DNA from: Eutreptiella sp. 'Long Island Sound 2002'
Lineage: Eukaryota; Euglenozoa; Euglenophyceae; Eutreptiales; Eutreptiaceae
Direction of reading: 5' to 3'
Assembly (NCBI GenBank): GCA_964036045.1
Contig: OZ038382.1
Coordinates: 128,712,556 to 128,776,555, forward strand
DNA length: 64,000 nt
Shown: positions 32,311-44,086 of the stretch, piece after piece
Numbering within the stretch: position 1 is the first letter of the stretch
Layout of the letters: the number at the start of each line of letters is the position of its first letter
Program-made: the position numbers and the translations under genes
Notes under the pieces: model-generated
Seen by the model: only the letters and a program-made list of their open reading frames with translations
What the model was told of the DNA's origin: nothing
Databases searched by the model: none

Positions 32311-34689
32311 GTGCTGTGGTGGCCACGACTGTCGCATTTTAGGAAAAAGGGATTTTTTCTTGGCCTTTCCTTGGTTTCCACATCTACTTTAAAATACCTA
32401 TAGTTTCCCTCACACAGAAAAGTGGGCCCTCACCATGGCTGGCGCTCTTTTGCTGCTCTGTTTGTAACATTTCCTACAGAAGACTCAGCGCTCATGGCGC
32501 TGCCGGGGCTCATGTGGCTACGTTGGGTTAGTTTGGGAGCATGCCAAAGCATGTGCATGTGCATCCCTCCCTCCAAGAAGCTGCGCGACACAAACCCAAC
32601 GCAAGACACAATATACACACTCGCATGGGTTCTCGTAAACCTGCTGGCGACCTGTGACCTGTCTTAGGGCGAAGGGAGTCGTAAAGAAAAATTAAATTGC
32701 CCCTTGGTGGGGTCTTGGGTTCTGCCCAGTCTCTCCAGGCTGCTGCGTTTCGGCCCGAACACGGCCTACTCAGGGAGGCTGCGCGTGGGTATCTGCAGAG
32801 GCAGGAATGGGAGAATTATGGACGAATCCACGCAAAAGCGAAGCGACGACACCAAAATCCGTCAAATGACGGCCTAGAATTTTTCTAAGACAACACACCT
32901 GAGCAGAATCCAATTGTGCATCAGAAGCACATTTTTATATAAATTACAGTCATCTCTAGATTTTTTAAATCAAGAAAATCCTACGCAAAAAAAGGCGGCG
33001 CGCAGGAGCGGCCCCTAGCGAAACGCCGGAAAATGCAGAAATAACGGCATTATAAACGTATGTCTCACGTAGTCCTGAAAATGACGAGACACATATTAAT
33101 AAATAAACATACAGATTCCACCCACACTAATAGAAGTATCAAAAATCCAAGAATTCGAAAATCAACGAAAAGACTTCAATGAATCAGGTATAAACTACAG
33201 GTATGCTCGTCTCGTATGCCGCATACACATTGCTCGTCTCGTGTCTCCGTGAACGAGTCTTGTAGCAGCGCTAACAACGATAGAGGGCTAGATTAGAAAG
33301 ATTGCAGATGATTAGAGGTGAGATTAGGGAAAAAACAGATGGCCTTCGGCCAGGGAGTGGTTGTCACGGGGGGCTACCGGTCCTGCCCCGCGGTGCAATG
33401 CGGGACAACTGTGACAACTGCTCTTACAGCACCAACCTCCCTTTTTGTTGCACTGATTAGAACATACACACCGATGCATAGCGACGATTTTGCTTGCGCT
33501 TCGTTTTCGGCCTCACCTTGCTTCACTCTCCAGCGGTAGGTAAGGTGAGTAAGCCCAGGCGGGGCCACCCCCTGGTGGAGTCGTAATTGAGGTTCAGATG
33601 GGCAGGTTTGCCCAACGCCGTCGTGCATGCTCGCGCATTCACACACGCATTAAAGGGTAGGCCACACGAAGTGGGCACGGTAAACCTTGTTTAGGCTACC
33701 CAGGGGCTCCTCGGTACGTTCTTTAAGAGAACCTGAGGACTCCGTTAAAGCTTGCTTGCTTGACAGGGGAGCTGATTCTTCAGCGCGTTTGCGGACAGTG
33801 TATTATAGGTCACACTGAGAACCGGATAATACGGGGAGTGTGGCTTGGTTCCTCCGCCGCAAACACCCCTTCATTTGCCTTTGCTTTACAGGTGGGCAGG
33901 TAGGGTGATTGGTGCAGCAGCTTACCTTTTTTTTTTTGCCCTGCCAAACAAGGGCGCAGATCACACAAACAAGTAACTCCGCCTCTGCCTGTGGCAGAGC
34001 AGGGAGTCCGACTTCATCGACATCTGCGCCGTGCACGCAAAAAGAGCACCTCTTCCCTCCAAGCCCTAGCAGGGGAAACGCGTTTTGGCGTCCCCTGTTA
34101 GGCCACAGTTGCTTAGCAGCGCTGTGTTCTCTTGTCTTCTTCACAGGAGGGTCGCTAGGACCCACGACATGTTCTTCAACAACACCCAGTAGGGTGTGCG
34201 TGTAGGAGTGGTAGTCCTGAGTGGGGGCTTGAGCCAGTCGCACCAGTGCTCGCCCACCAGGATTGTGCCACTGTAGGGTGTGTAGGACCTGTAGTGCGTG
34301 TGTCACTGTCCCACCCGTTTCCTGCAATTTTAGCAGGGTTGGTGGGCTGTGGCAGTGGTTAGGTCAGTGTCTTGGCCACTTAGCAAAACAGCGTTTTCAT
34401 GCCTTCATAGCTTTTGGCCACCCCTCCCTGTAGTAGACAGATAGGTAGGGAAAACAATACCTGGATTAGTACGCTGGGTATTCCCCAAAGGTTTTGCGCC
34501 AGCACAGAAATGGGGCGCTTAGGGGAGGGGAGACCCGGGGCGTACCCCGTGTCATCAATAAGCCAACCCTCCAGGTTTAGGAAGCGTGCAGACTTGGGTA
34601 TAATTAGGACACCACTTCTGCGGCTTGCTCTCAGGACCTTAGGACTAGCACACTTACACATACGCTTTGGCAGGTAAGGGTAAGGTTCA
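32311..34689. other. Long non-coding 3' region of element C
   Basis: About 2.4 kb lies between the end of pol and the polypurine tract. I see no coding frame that makes sense. It contains a T11 run near 33930 and a GC-rich middle. It may be a genuine long 3' region or hide another, unrecognised insertion. Confidence 0.45.
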
Positions 34690-37600
34690 GGCCCTAGCTT
34701 TAGTCTTGGAGGCAAGCGTCTCAGCGAGCCTCAGCAACTCACCATGGTTGTTCTGGGACAAGTAGTCAACCAGAACTGAGTTTAGGCGTCCCTCAGGTAG
34801 AACAAATGCAGAGAAGGGCTCCCAGGTGGCCTCTTTGACTCCAAACCCTTTTCAGAGGGTGAGGAAGTGCCAACCCTGGCGATAGCGGTGGCGTAGGACA
34901 GACTTCACCAGGTAGAAGCCCTCCTTAGCCATCTCCTCGGCGTTCATGTCGGGGAGTTCACCTTCAACTTCCATGGGGCTGGCAGCCCCTTGTAGGTCCA
35001 GAGCGGCGATTACCTCGTCGTTCAGCTCCCACTCCTCCCCACAGAGGTCTTCAAGATCATAGTAGCGCTTCAGGTGTTGAGCAGCGCACACCAGGGTCCC
35101 CCCTAGACGGGCAGAACACCTCACGGTGATACGGTGTCCATCCACTGATAGATTCTTGTACGGCCCGAAGTATGGGTCATCGCTGGTAGAGCGTGGCCAG
35201 GCGGGTAGTCGACTGTGGTGCACCAGCACCCAGTCCCCCTCTTGGTAGGTGGCCGGTACTCGGTGCTTGTTCTTCTTGTTCCACTGACGCTCCCTCACTC
35301 TCTGGAGCATGGCCTTGGCCTTGTCCACCTTCGCTTGTTGTTCTTGGACCCATTCACCCACAGAAGAATGGGTGTCCTCTGGAAAGAGGCATGTAGGAAC
35401 CATGCCGGGCGCCCCAGGAATAGCTCAAGGGGCGAGTAGCCAGTAGCTGAACTCTCTTGGGAGTTCATCATCAAGGATATGACGGGGGGTAGTCTCGCCC
35501 AGTCTCTGGTGCGTTCAGTTTTGCACCATATCCGTACATTCTGCTTCAGGACACGGATCTGTCGCTCACATAGGGGGTTGCTCGTGTGCGAGTAGGGAAT
35601 CCCCGTAGACACCTGGACATTGAGGGATCTCAGGACCCTCTTGTACCAACCGGTATCTGAGCGTACTCGTACGTCCTCATCGGAGTTGATCTCCTTGGGC
35701 GCCCCATAGACACAAAACCACTCCTCCAGGAGTATCTTGATAGTCTCCTCCCCGGTAATGTGCTTGGTACATGGGAACACCCTGGTAAACCTGGTCAACC
35801 CACAGGTTACCACGAGGGCGAAGTCATAGCCTCCGAACTTTGGCATCTCCGTGTAGTCCACGTATAGAACACTGTTAGCACAGTCAGGGATGGGCAGGGT
35901 CGAGTAGAGACCTCTGTCCCTGATATCCCCTGGTTTACAGGACCTGCACGGGCACCTGTCCACGATAGGCTGGAGGGTTTTCCGCAGTTGGTCGTCAGTC
36001 CACGTAGTGTGGAACCACTGCTTGAACAGCCTCAGGGTACGGTCGGTACCCACATGACCGCTGGACTCATGGGTCCACTTCAGCAGCGCTGGGACTCGGT
36101 CACTAGGCACCACGATGCGGTCCTCGTGCCAGAGGTAGCTCTTGTCCCTCTTCCACTGGTCTTGGTTGACCAGGAGGGGTTCAAGGCGTTTCTCCAGGCG
36201 CTTGTAGATATCCCCAAACTCCTTCAGGTACTCCGATTGTTGGAGTCCATCCAGGGGGTGTATCATCGTCAAGTTGAGGTCCAAGTGGACGTCCATACGG
36301 CTGAACGCCTCCTCAGCCAGCGCTTCAGACCGGGCACCAATCAGGGCGTCGAAGTTGTTGCGGCTGATGTAGTCGGCACACTCGTTCTTCACTCCCTGGA
36401 TATGGTGTACCGTCAGCCGTAGTTGACTGAGGTAGGTCCACCAGCGCCGTAGCTTGGCCTTCTCAGGTGGGGGACCCTTCTGGAAACTGTGGACCGGTTC
36501 TTGGTCGCACAGCCAGACCACAGGGTTACTCCCCAACAGTCGTGCTTGTGAGGATAGCACCAGCATACCCGCGAGCAATTCCTGCTCATAGGTGGAGTAG
36601 TTCCCCCTGGCCTGGTTCCACTTCCAGTTCCAGTGGCCCAGAGGTACTAGGACCCACTTGTCGTCAGGGTAGCTGTGCTTCAGGGTTCCATCTCGGTTGA
36701 GACCTTCCGTGCCCCATAGGGAAATGGCCGAGTCGAACTCCTCCTTCTCTAGTGCTTGCCATTGGAACAACGTTCCACCCCCGCCCACATTGCTGGCGTC
36801 GGTCACCAGGATAATCTCCCCTTGTGCACTAGGCACGCCCAAGCACTTAGCGTTGCCTACCTTGTCTTTGAGATCGTCAAACGCTTGTTGCTCTTGTGGG
36901 CCCCAGCACCAAGTAGTACTCTTCTTGATCAAGTCTGTCAGAACGGCGCTGGTGTAGGTGAAGTTTTTGATGTGGCAGCGATAGAAGTTGCACGCCCCAA
37001 TGAAACTGCGTACATCATGAAGTCCTTTCTTGGGGTCTTCGTGTCGTACCTTGGCATCCATCAGGGGTTTGGCCTTAGAGGCCGCTGGGGCCCACCACCC
37101 ATAGCCAACGTCAAACCCCAGGTACTGCATGGTCTCCTGCATGAACTGACACTTCTCCAGCTTGAGTCGTGTGTGGTTCTCCTGGCAGACCGCAAAGAAC
37201 TCACCCAAAAGGATTAGGTGATCCTCCTGGGTGTTGGTCCCGAGGCATACATCGTCGATGTGACCCTCCATCTGCGCACCACGGGATATGAGCTCCTGCA
37301 CCTTAGGTCTCCTTCGTAGGATGGACAAGATCTTGTTCATCAGCTCTTGGAATAGAGCGGGTGCGTTAGCCACGCCAAACGGCATGACCTTCCACTTGAA
37401 CACCCTCCCCTGAGGGGTGATGAAGGCCAGTAGTTCCTGTGCGTTGGGCGTCAGGTCCACTTGCCAGAATCCGCTCTTCTTGTCCATTTTGGTCTTGTAG
37501 CGACAGGAGGCTATCTTCTCCAGGGTAGACTCCATATTGGGAATGGACCCTGAGTGGTTCAGCGTTTTCTTGTTCAGCTCTCCGTAGTCCACTACCAGCC

Positions 37601-39587
37601 GTTTGGCTGTAGACCCAGGTTTAGCCACCAGGAAACAGGGGCTGCAGTGTAGGAGGTAATCCCCGTCCTTGTACTCCAGGACTAGGCCAGCGTCGATACA
37701 TTCTTGTATCTGCAGCTCGATCTCGTCAGCCTGCTCTTTAGGAGCTGGATAGGGTCTCCTCCAGATCCTGTGACCCACGACCTCGGGTTTCAGCTTGAGG
37801 TCCATCTGTACCAGCTTGTCACATGAGGCTGGAGGGGGTAGTTCTCCGAACACCTCCAGATAGGTCCTTATAAGCTTCTGTACCCGCGGGTCCAATACCT
37901 TGATCTTGTCCTCCATGTCCTCGTCAGAGTGTAATTTGCTTGCCCCCTGAGTAATAGACGTCGGGAGGTGGTCCTCCACCGACTCTTCGCCTGTGGTAGT
38001 GTCCTTCAGCCCTTGGTAGGCATATAGAAGGTCTTGTTCAACCATCTCCGGTGGACGATGGCAAGATAGGCACGCTCGAGGGGGTTCACATACGCATTCC
38101 TCCGAGAGGTCGTCCTCCTCTGGGGTCCTCACATGGGCGCCCCACACGCTCTTCATGAGCTCAAGATCTACCTCCCTTTGCCAGGTGGTGATTTTCTGTT
38201 CGAGGTCCTCCTTCAATTGGGATAGGTCTCCCATACGTCCTTGCTTCAGTGGCCATGAGCTGCAGGTAGGCTTCGCGTAGCATAGCTTTTTCGCCACCAA
38301 CTTCCTCTTGGAATCCACATACTCCCAAAGCCTGGATCGAGCGTCCAGCTCCTCGTCCACGGGGTCTTCCACCCTCATGGAGAGTAGGGGTCTCAGTGGG
38401 GCGACGTACTCGGCGTTCTCCACTTCCTCAACACAGGTCTGCACGAAGAAGGCGTCGTGCTCAGTTTCGTCATCTGAGTGGATAGAGCTAGGTAGCTCAG
38501 ATAGTCCACACTCAGAGACTCCATCAGGAACAGGTACATGACAAGGAGAGTTGGGGGCGTTGGTGTCAGTCACGACGTACTCATCTCCTCCGGGTGTAGT
38601 CTCAACAGCATCTTGAGGTCGTAGGCGATCCTTCAAGTCACACAAGGCGAGTCCGTCGCTTTCTCGTTGTATAGCTTGGACCAGAGTCGGGTCCAGATCC
38701 TCCCAGGGGATGGAGGTAAGACGTCCGTCCACCAAGCTCAGCATACTCCCCCATTCGGGTTTCCCAATAGGCGTCTTACGACCCAGAGGCACGTAGATGG
38801 CTTCATCAGGTAACCAAACAGAGCTGATAGTCAGCCTGTCCAGGAGGTTTCGCCAGTATTCGTTGCCCCCACCGGCACCCCAATCGGGGGAACACAGGAC
38901 CATACGGGAACGTTCCAAGGCCACCTTGGTCAGCATCTTCCCCAGTTCACTGAACCTGGGGTTCCCGTAGGCCATCCCAAAAGAGGGCCAGTAAAATTTG
39001 TAGCTGCAGTTCTTCCCCTTGCTGCAGTAAAGGTCCAGTACATGCTGCTTGTCGCTGGCGAACAACTCCACACTCAGGTCTTCTCGAGAGTAACCCAACT
39101 CCTTCAGACCTTGGTCTAGGACTTCCCCCAATAGTTGATAGTCCTCAGTTTTGGAGGCCGCCATCATGTTCGAGGGCTCCTCCTTCGATAGCCTCAGGTA
39201 ACTCGAGGTATGTTCCGACTGCTCCAGTGGCACAGACTCTCTGCCACTGCCGTGGTCCACGTAGAGGAGGTAGGGCGCTTGCAGCGTCAGGGATTGTATC
39301 TGGGAGTGCTGTATGAAAAAGTCGATCCCCAGTACAAAGTCGAAGGCCTCAGTGTCCATCACATAGAACCGATGGGCGATAGTCGGGGAGCCCATAGGTA
39401 CCTCCGTCCCACAGTCCCCGCAGCTGTGCACCACATGTCCATCCCCCATGCGTATAGCAGCGGTGGTCATGGTGTTCTTCAGGCTCCCACAAGGTAAAAC
39501 TTTCTTGGCCACTATAGATATTGTGGCGCCAGTATCCAATACCCCCAGGTATTCGCGTCCCCCTAGTCGGATACGTACCCAAAACAC
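34690..39587 (-). pseudogene. pol: pol of element C: PR-RT-RNaseH-integrase-chromo
   Basis: An open frame of 1430 residues (39587-35295) holds protease (LDTGATISIV, ~17-26), RT (LVVDYGELNK ~664; motif C reads HIDD ~775), RNase H (LVTDASNVGGGG ~930; NECADYISRN), integrase zinc finger (HESSGH..., CPCRSC) and D-D-E (YVDYTEM, INSDEDV, NPLCERQI). A frameshift near 35395 moves the reading to 35403-34852. That frame ends at a TGA, but in the same frame KGFGVKEATWEPFSAFV follows, completing a chromodomain whose conserved Trp codon has become TGA. The frame then stops near 34690. It is therefore nearly intact but carries one frameshift and one nonsense codon. Confidence 0.85.
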
Positions 39588-39617
39588 CAGGTCTTGGGTG
39601 CCACCAGAGCGTCCCTG

Positions 39618-40848
39618 TCAGAACTCCGCGGGACAGGTCACCTCGAACCCCTTGTTCCGCAATTTGCGGGCCATCCTCATGAAACGGCTCCTCTTCTTAG
39701 CGTTGCCGTCATCACCACCTTCATGCTCACGCTTGGCTCCTTGTTCTTGCTGGGCCTGCGTTTGTGAGCGTGTGGTAGGACCAGACTGCCCTCCAGAGGG
39801 CTCGAAGTTCCCCCCTGGATTAGGGTTCGGGTTGCCTCTGTTCTTGTCCTTGTTGTTGTTGTCGGGCTGGCGGTTAGCGCCTCCTCCTCGTCCACCTTGA
39901 CCCTTGTCTTGCCCTTGACCACGTCCTTTCGACTTGACCTTGCCTGGAGTCGTTGCCTTTGCCTTTGCCTCCACCTTTGCCTGAGCCTTTGCCGGGATCT
40001 TCACCCTTAAGCTTCGCCGATAGGCGTTTCTTATGGTAGCACTCATCCTCGTAGTGCTTCCGCTTCCCGCAGAATGCACACGTGATGGTGCACCTGTAAT
40101 GATCCGGCAGCTTCGCTTTGGCGCCGGTGTTCTTCTCCTGCTGCTTCCCCTGGACTACGAAGCAGTCTCCCTGCTCGCAGTCAGGGGCGTGCTGCAGGTG
40201 GCCCTGCTCGTCTCTGGCATCACACCAGAATAGCTCCTTCACGTTCTCCATGATACGGGCGTGGGCGTGTTTGGGGGTAGTCCCCTGCCCAGGTCGGGAC
40301 CCTTGGTACCCTTTGCCATGACCTCCAGAACCTCCTCCTCCAGGACGGTAATTGTTCAAGTGCTGGTCGCTCTCCTTCTCCAGCGCCAGCTCCAGGAGTA
40401 GCACGCATAGATCCTCGTAGCGGAGGGATCTAGCCTTGCGCTCCGCCGTCGAACGGCACTCGTCCCATAGCTCTCGAGGGAGCTTGGCCACCAACCAGAA
40501 CAGCAAGTCGTCGCTGCTGTAGGAACCGGGCGTCAGTCATCCAGCCCAGTGATCCAGGTAAGCCAACAGCTCTGAGACCCTGCCAGGTTTGGGGTTGTTG
40601 GGCAGCACGGGCAGCTTCTGGATCTCGGCCCTGATGGAGAGGTTGATTTCGTAGGTCGGGTACTGCCTCTCCAGGGCAACCAACACATCGGCAAAGGTGG
40701 CGGAGTTAGTCACGATCTGCCTGACCTGCTTCTCCAGGTACTTGGTCTTGCAGCACTGCAGGAGCAGATCGCACTTGACTTGCCCACTAGCGTGGGTTTG
40801 GCCGGCCAATCGGAGAAACCGGCCAAAATTCTCAGCGAACTTGCTGAG
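39618..40848 (-). pseudogene. gag: gag of element C, capsid C-terminal and zinc-knuckle part
   Basis: The reading begins L-S-K-F-A-E-N-F at 40848, exactly at the edge of the inserted retroelement, and runs through KTKYLEKQVRQ to an in-frame TGA at 40539-40537. The same frame continues (LTPGSYSSDDLLFW...) to 39874 and contains CAFCGKRKHYEDEC, a perfect C-x2-C-x4-H-x4-C zinc knuckle. After a frameshift a Gly/Lys-rich basic tail (40079-39618) ends with KGFEVTCPAEF. It would form the capsid and package RNA. Confidence 0.75.
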
Positions 40849-40850
40849 GT

Positions 40851-41242
40851 AAGCAAAGCAACAGGCAAATCACGGAAGAGAACTCATGAGGTAAGATTCT
40901 GAAACACGTGAAATCAGTAGAAAGCGTGTTCTGTGACAAACACAAATTCTCCAGCTATGTAAGCAACTGAAATCGTATGCAACAGATAACGAATTTCGTT
41001 CTCTCATTCCACCTGTTAATCAATGTAACCAATACTCAAAATCGACACAACCAAAAAATCAAGACTCAACATGACAGCGTGTATATGCGCGCGCATGCCC
41101 CACCGCGTAAGGCAGGCGGTTCAATGAGCGAAATAAAATGGAGACTGAGAATGCAAATTGAGGCAAATCACAGCCACTGTCATTGACCCACCCACCCCCC
41201 GACAGTGGCCCATGCGTGTCAAAATATAAGAGACAGAAAAAG
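40851..41242 (-). repeat. 3' tail of PLE D1
   Basis: Nearly identical to 46708-47099. No coding and no poly-A or microsatellite end seen. It may contain signals for target-primed reverse transcription. Confidence 0.6.
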
Positions 41243-44086
41243 TTATCCCCACCTTAAGAAGTTACCATATTCGTACATCACCATCAAATCAGAAGGGCCA
41301 ACCAGGATCTGATTTGCCTTGCAGAAGTTCAGGACTCGGGTTCGCCAGTGTCTCCGAGGGACATCCTTATAACCTAACTCAGCCACGATCAGGACAACGT
41401 TTTCATAAATATCACCATGGGACCACGACCAATATCCACATTTCACACATAGGCCTGGCACCAGGGAACGCCAAACAGTCGTGTTGGTCGACCAACGGTC
41501 AGGCCATCGGACCACTCCTGACACCGCACCAGTGTGGACGTCCAGAGCTCTGGAATTCAGTCGCAGGCCCCTGGATTGACTGTCAAAGTCCACAATCACC
41601 TCAAGAACCTGGACCTTCGTTCCAAACTGTTCGACTGTCATGGGCATTGCATAAGTAGATTCCAGTTGGACTTTCATGGTCTGCTGGAGGTCAAATAACA
41701 CAGATTTCGGGCCAAATATGTAAAAATTGTCACGGTACCTCCCATGGATGAATTTGTGAACAGACAACGCCGATCTTGTAGCACGCATTTCTGCGCTCAT
41801 AAGATACAGCACAGCAAGTTGGGCACTGATGGGTCCACCCATTGGTAAACCAATAAGCTGACTGAGCACATAACCACCTGCAGTGAAGTCGGCATTAGCC
41901 CACATATCAAAATTAACAAACGAGGTAATCATTTCAATACTGAGGTTCATGAAATCTCTGGAGGTTCCTGTGCCCAACCGGTCGAGGGATTTACAGATAG
42001 TAGAAATGGCAAACCAGGTGATGGGATTCCTACTCTTACGGTTATCTCTAAGCACAGACACACAGTACATCACACTGTCGAGCACACGGTCCTTCGGGAT
42101 CTCTGAATACATATCAACCATATCAAGCACCAAGCCAGCCCATGGGACAGAATCCTTATCAGCGGCTGACAAAGCAGAAGCAAATAAACCTCTTGCGTCA
42201 TACATAGAGAAAATTTCAAAATTGATGTCCATGTCACCCACGAGTCGACATAGAGGGGAGAGTGCCCGTGATGCAAGTTTGCCAATTTTTGAAGCCGGAT
42301 GACTGAAATGGGAAATGACAATTCTAATCTTCAGGATGCCGTCGGCTTCCTGAGATTTGGACTTGATCAGGATTTTTGCACTGGGTGCCTTTGAATGTTT
42401 ACTGGGGGCCTTCCATCGGGCACCGAGAATCGGGCGCCACGTTTGGATAAGTCCAGAAGAATACATCCGCTCAATGATAGTATTACGCAGGAGGTTTCGT
42501 GCTAAAAAAACAGCGCCAAAAGCATGCAAGACTTGGTACTTCACATTTTGTAATATGTGTGCCAGGAACAACTGGGCCCAGTGGACAGTGCATACAACAA
42601 ACAGCAACCCCGGATTTTTATCAGCAAGTAAAAAACGGAAGTTATGGTCCTGCTGACGTAGTGTCCGCAGGTGCTCAGGATTCACTCGAGGGTCAACCGA
42701 TGTTATCTCATCATCATAGGCATGAAAAGCTGCCTCAGCCATTGAGCGAGATGCAGACATAGCCTCGTGTTCAGGAACTCCTGGCAATTGTTGCATAGTG
42801 GAATACACGGAGGAAGACAAACCATGGACGCATGACAACAAGGGGGCAACTGTAGAATTTTGGGCATTCTGCCGTAACAATCCAGCTGAATCACCCAGAA
42901 TCAGTTGTAAGTGCTCACATGTGGATCGGGATACAATATGGCTGATGGGAGGAGGGCAACACAAAGGTGACTCCACACAGGCGCAACCCTGTTCCAGGCA
43001 ACGCTGCAGTAATCCAGGAGTGAAACGGAACTGCGAGTTCAGAACCCAGTCAGCCACCTTTTTCGTTTTACACCGAACCACCTTGATACGATCCGCATAG
43101 AAGGATTTCAGGGGGGTAAAACACTTTGAATCGAGCAAATGCTGGCGCATCCGTTGCTGAACGGAATCAGCAAATGCTGCTGAAGTATTGTTGATTTTTA
43201 ACAGCAGGAAGCGTCTCAGCACGATGCCACACTCGCGCCGTGTCCGGGCCTTCACCTTTCTGAAAAGACGTTCCCATAGACGGTGTTCAACCGTACCCTG
43301 CGATTCGTGGAGGATTGAAAATTGTTGCTCCAAGGATAGGAGGGATCGTAAACACGACACCTCCTTCTCCACTGTAGTGGAATCAGTCATACTCAACACA
43401 GTGGCCGGGTATAATTTGCCTCGGCCCAACCTGGCCCAGTTTTTGGAAGAAAACTGGGGTAGGCGGCTATTTAGTAATTTTACAGCATGGCGTTGCCACC
43501 ACTGTTCACGGGAGAATACCCTAAAAATAGAGCATAGTTCCAGTGGACATATACCCCAGCGGTGTGCTCCAATCCGGGACATATATCTATACATTGCATG
43601 AGCGTTGGACTTACCTGAGGCACACTTCAGCATAGCCAGGATATGCTCCCTACCACGATCACTAATGGGTCGCCCGATGGAGGCGGACCCATTACTGTTC
43701 CACCGAACACCAAACAAACGGACTGCAGTTTGACCCACCATACCAATGTACACTTCGGCCGTTTCCATGGAAAAAACCATATAACAACCAATAACAGGTT
43801 CAAAGACAGATACTCTGGCACAGCAACCACGGGGGTTACAAAACCGTAAAATGTGTCGGATCCACTTCGCATTACACAGGGGCAATAATTGGTTAATTCG
43901 GTCAAAGGACTCAAAAATTGCACCCCAATCGCGGGGGGACGCATCAAGGGCACGTTTGCGGGTAATACACTCATCCTCCCAAGCGGATTTCCAAATTGTC
44001 AACAGGACCTTTTTTTGACGAAGGTTGGAGGTGAAGGGGGGTATGACATAATTTGGTCTTGTACTTGAGCTTAAGTGTCTGACCAA
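41243..44086 (-). CDS. GIY-YIG endonuclease-reverse transcriptase of PLE D1
   Basis: This 947-residue frame has a GIY-YIG nuclease-like region first: GCYMVF at ~100-105, VYIGMVGQ at ~112-119, then a conserved Arg/His stretch (REHILAMLK, ~146-154) and YRYMSRIG. The RT follows: motif A LVLDMVDMYSEIP (~655), motif B GLPMGGPISAQLAVLYL (~745), motif C GRYRDNFYIFG (~784). The A and B motifs (D-M-V-D-M-Y-x-x-I-P; G-L-P-M-G-x-x-I-S) are those of Penelope-like and not LTR RTs. Motif C has Asn in place of the second Asp. In the model for these elements the nuclease nicks the target and RT copies the RNA from the nick. It overlaps ORF2 by 116 bp in another frame. Full length and open, possibly active. 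Confidence 0.85.
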   Translation of the reverse strand: MVRHLSSSTRPNYVIPPFTSNLRQKKVLLTIWKSAWEDECITRKRALDASPRDWGAIFESFDRINQLLPLCNAKWIRHILRFCNPRGCCARVSVFEPVIGCYMVFSMETAEVYIGMVGQTAVRLFGVRWNSNGSASIGRPISDRGREHILAMLKCASGKSNAHAMYRYMSRIGAHRWGICPLELCSIFRVFSREQWWQRHAVKLLNSRLPQFSSKNWARLGRGKLYPATVLSMTDSTTVEKEVSCLRSLLSLEQQFSILHESQGTVEHRLWERLFRKVKARTRRECGIVLRRFLLLKINNTSAAFADSVQQRMRQHLLDSKCFTPLKSFYADRIKVVRCKTKKVADWVLNSQFRFTPGLLQRCLEQGCACVESPLCCPPPISHIVSRSTCEHLQLILGDSAGLLRQNAQNSTVAPLLSCVHGLSSSVYSTMQQLPGVPEHEAMSASRSMAEAAFHAYDDEITSVDPRVNPEHLRTLRQQDHNFRFLLADKNPGLLFVVCTVHWAQLFLAHILQNVKYQVLHAFGAVFLARNLLRNTIIERMYSSGLIQTWRPILGARWKAPSKHSKAPSAKILIKSKSQEADGILKIRIVISHFSHPASKIGKLASRALSPLCRLVGDMDINFEIFSMYDARGLFASALSAADKDSVPWAGLVLDMVDMYSEIPKDRVLDSVMYCVSVLRDNRKSRNPITWFAISTICKSLDRLGTGTSRDFMNLSIEMITSFVNFDMWANADFTAGGYVLSQLIGLPMGGPISAQLAVLYLMSAEMRATRSALSVHKFIHGRYRDNFYIFGPKSVLFDLQQTMKVQLESTYAMPMTVEQFGTKVQVLEVIVDFDSQSRGLRLNSRALDVHTGAVSGVVRWPDRWSTNTTVWRSLVPGLCVKCGYWSWSHGDIYENVVLIVAELGYKDVPRRHWRTRVLNFCKANQILVGPSDLMVMYEYGNFLRWG

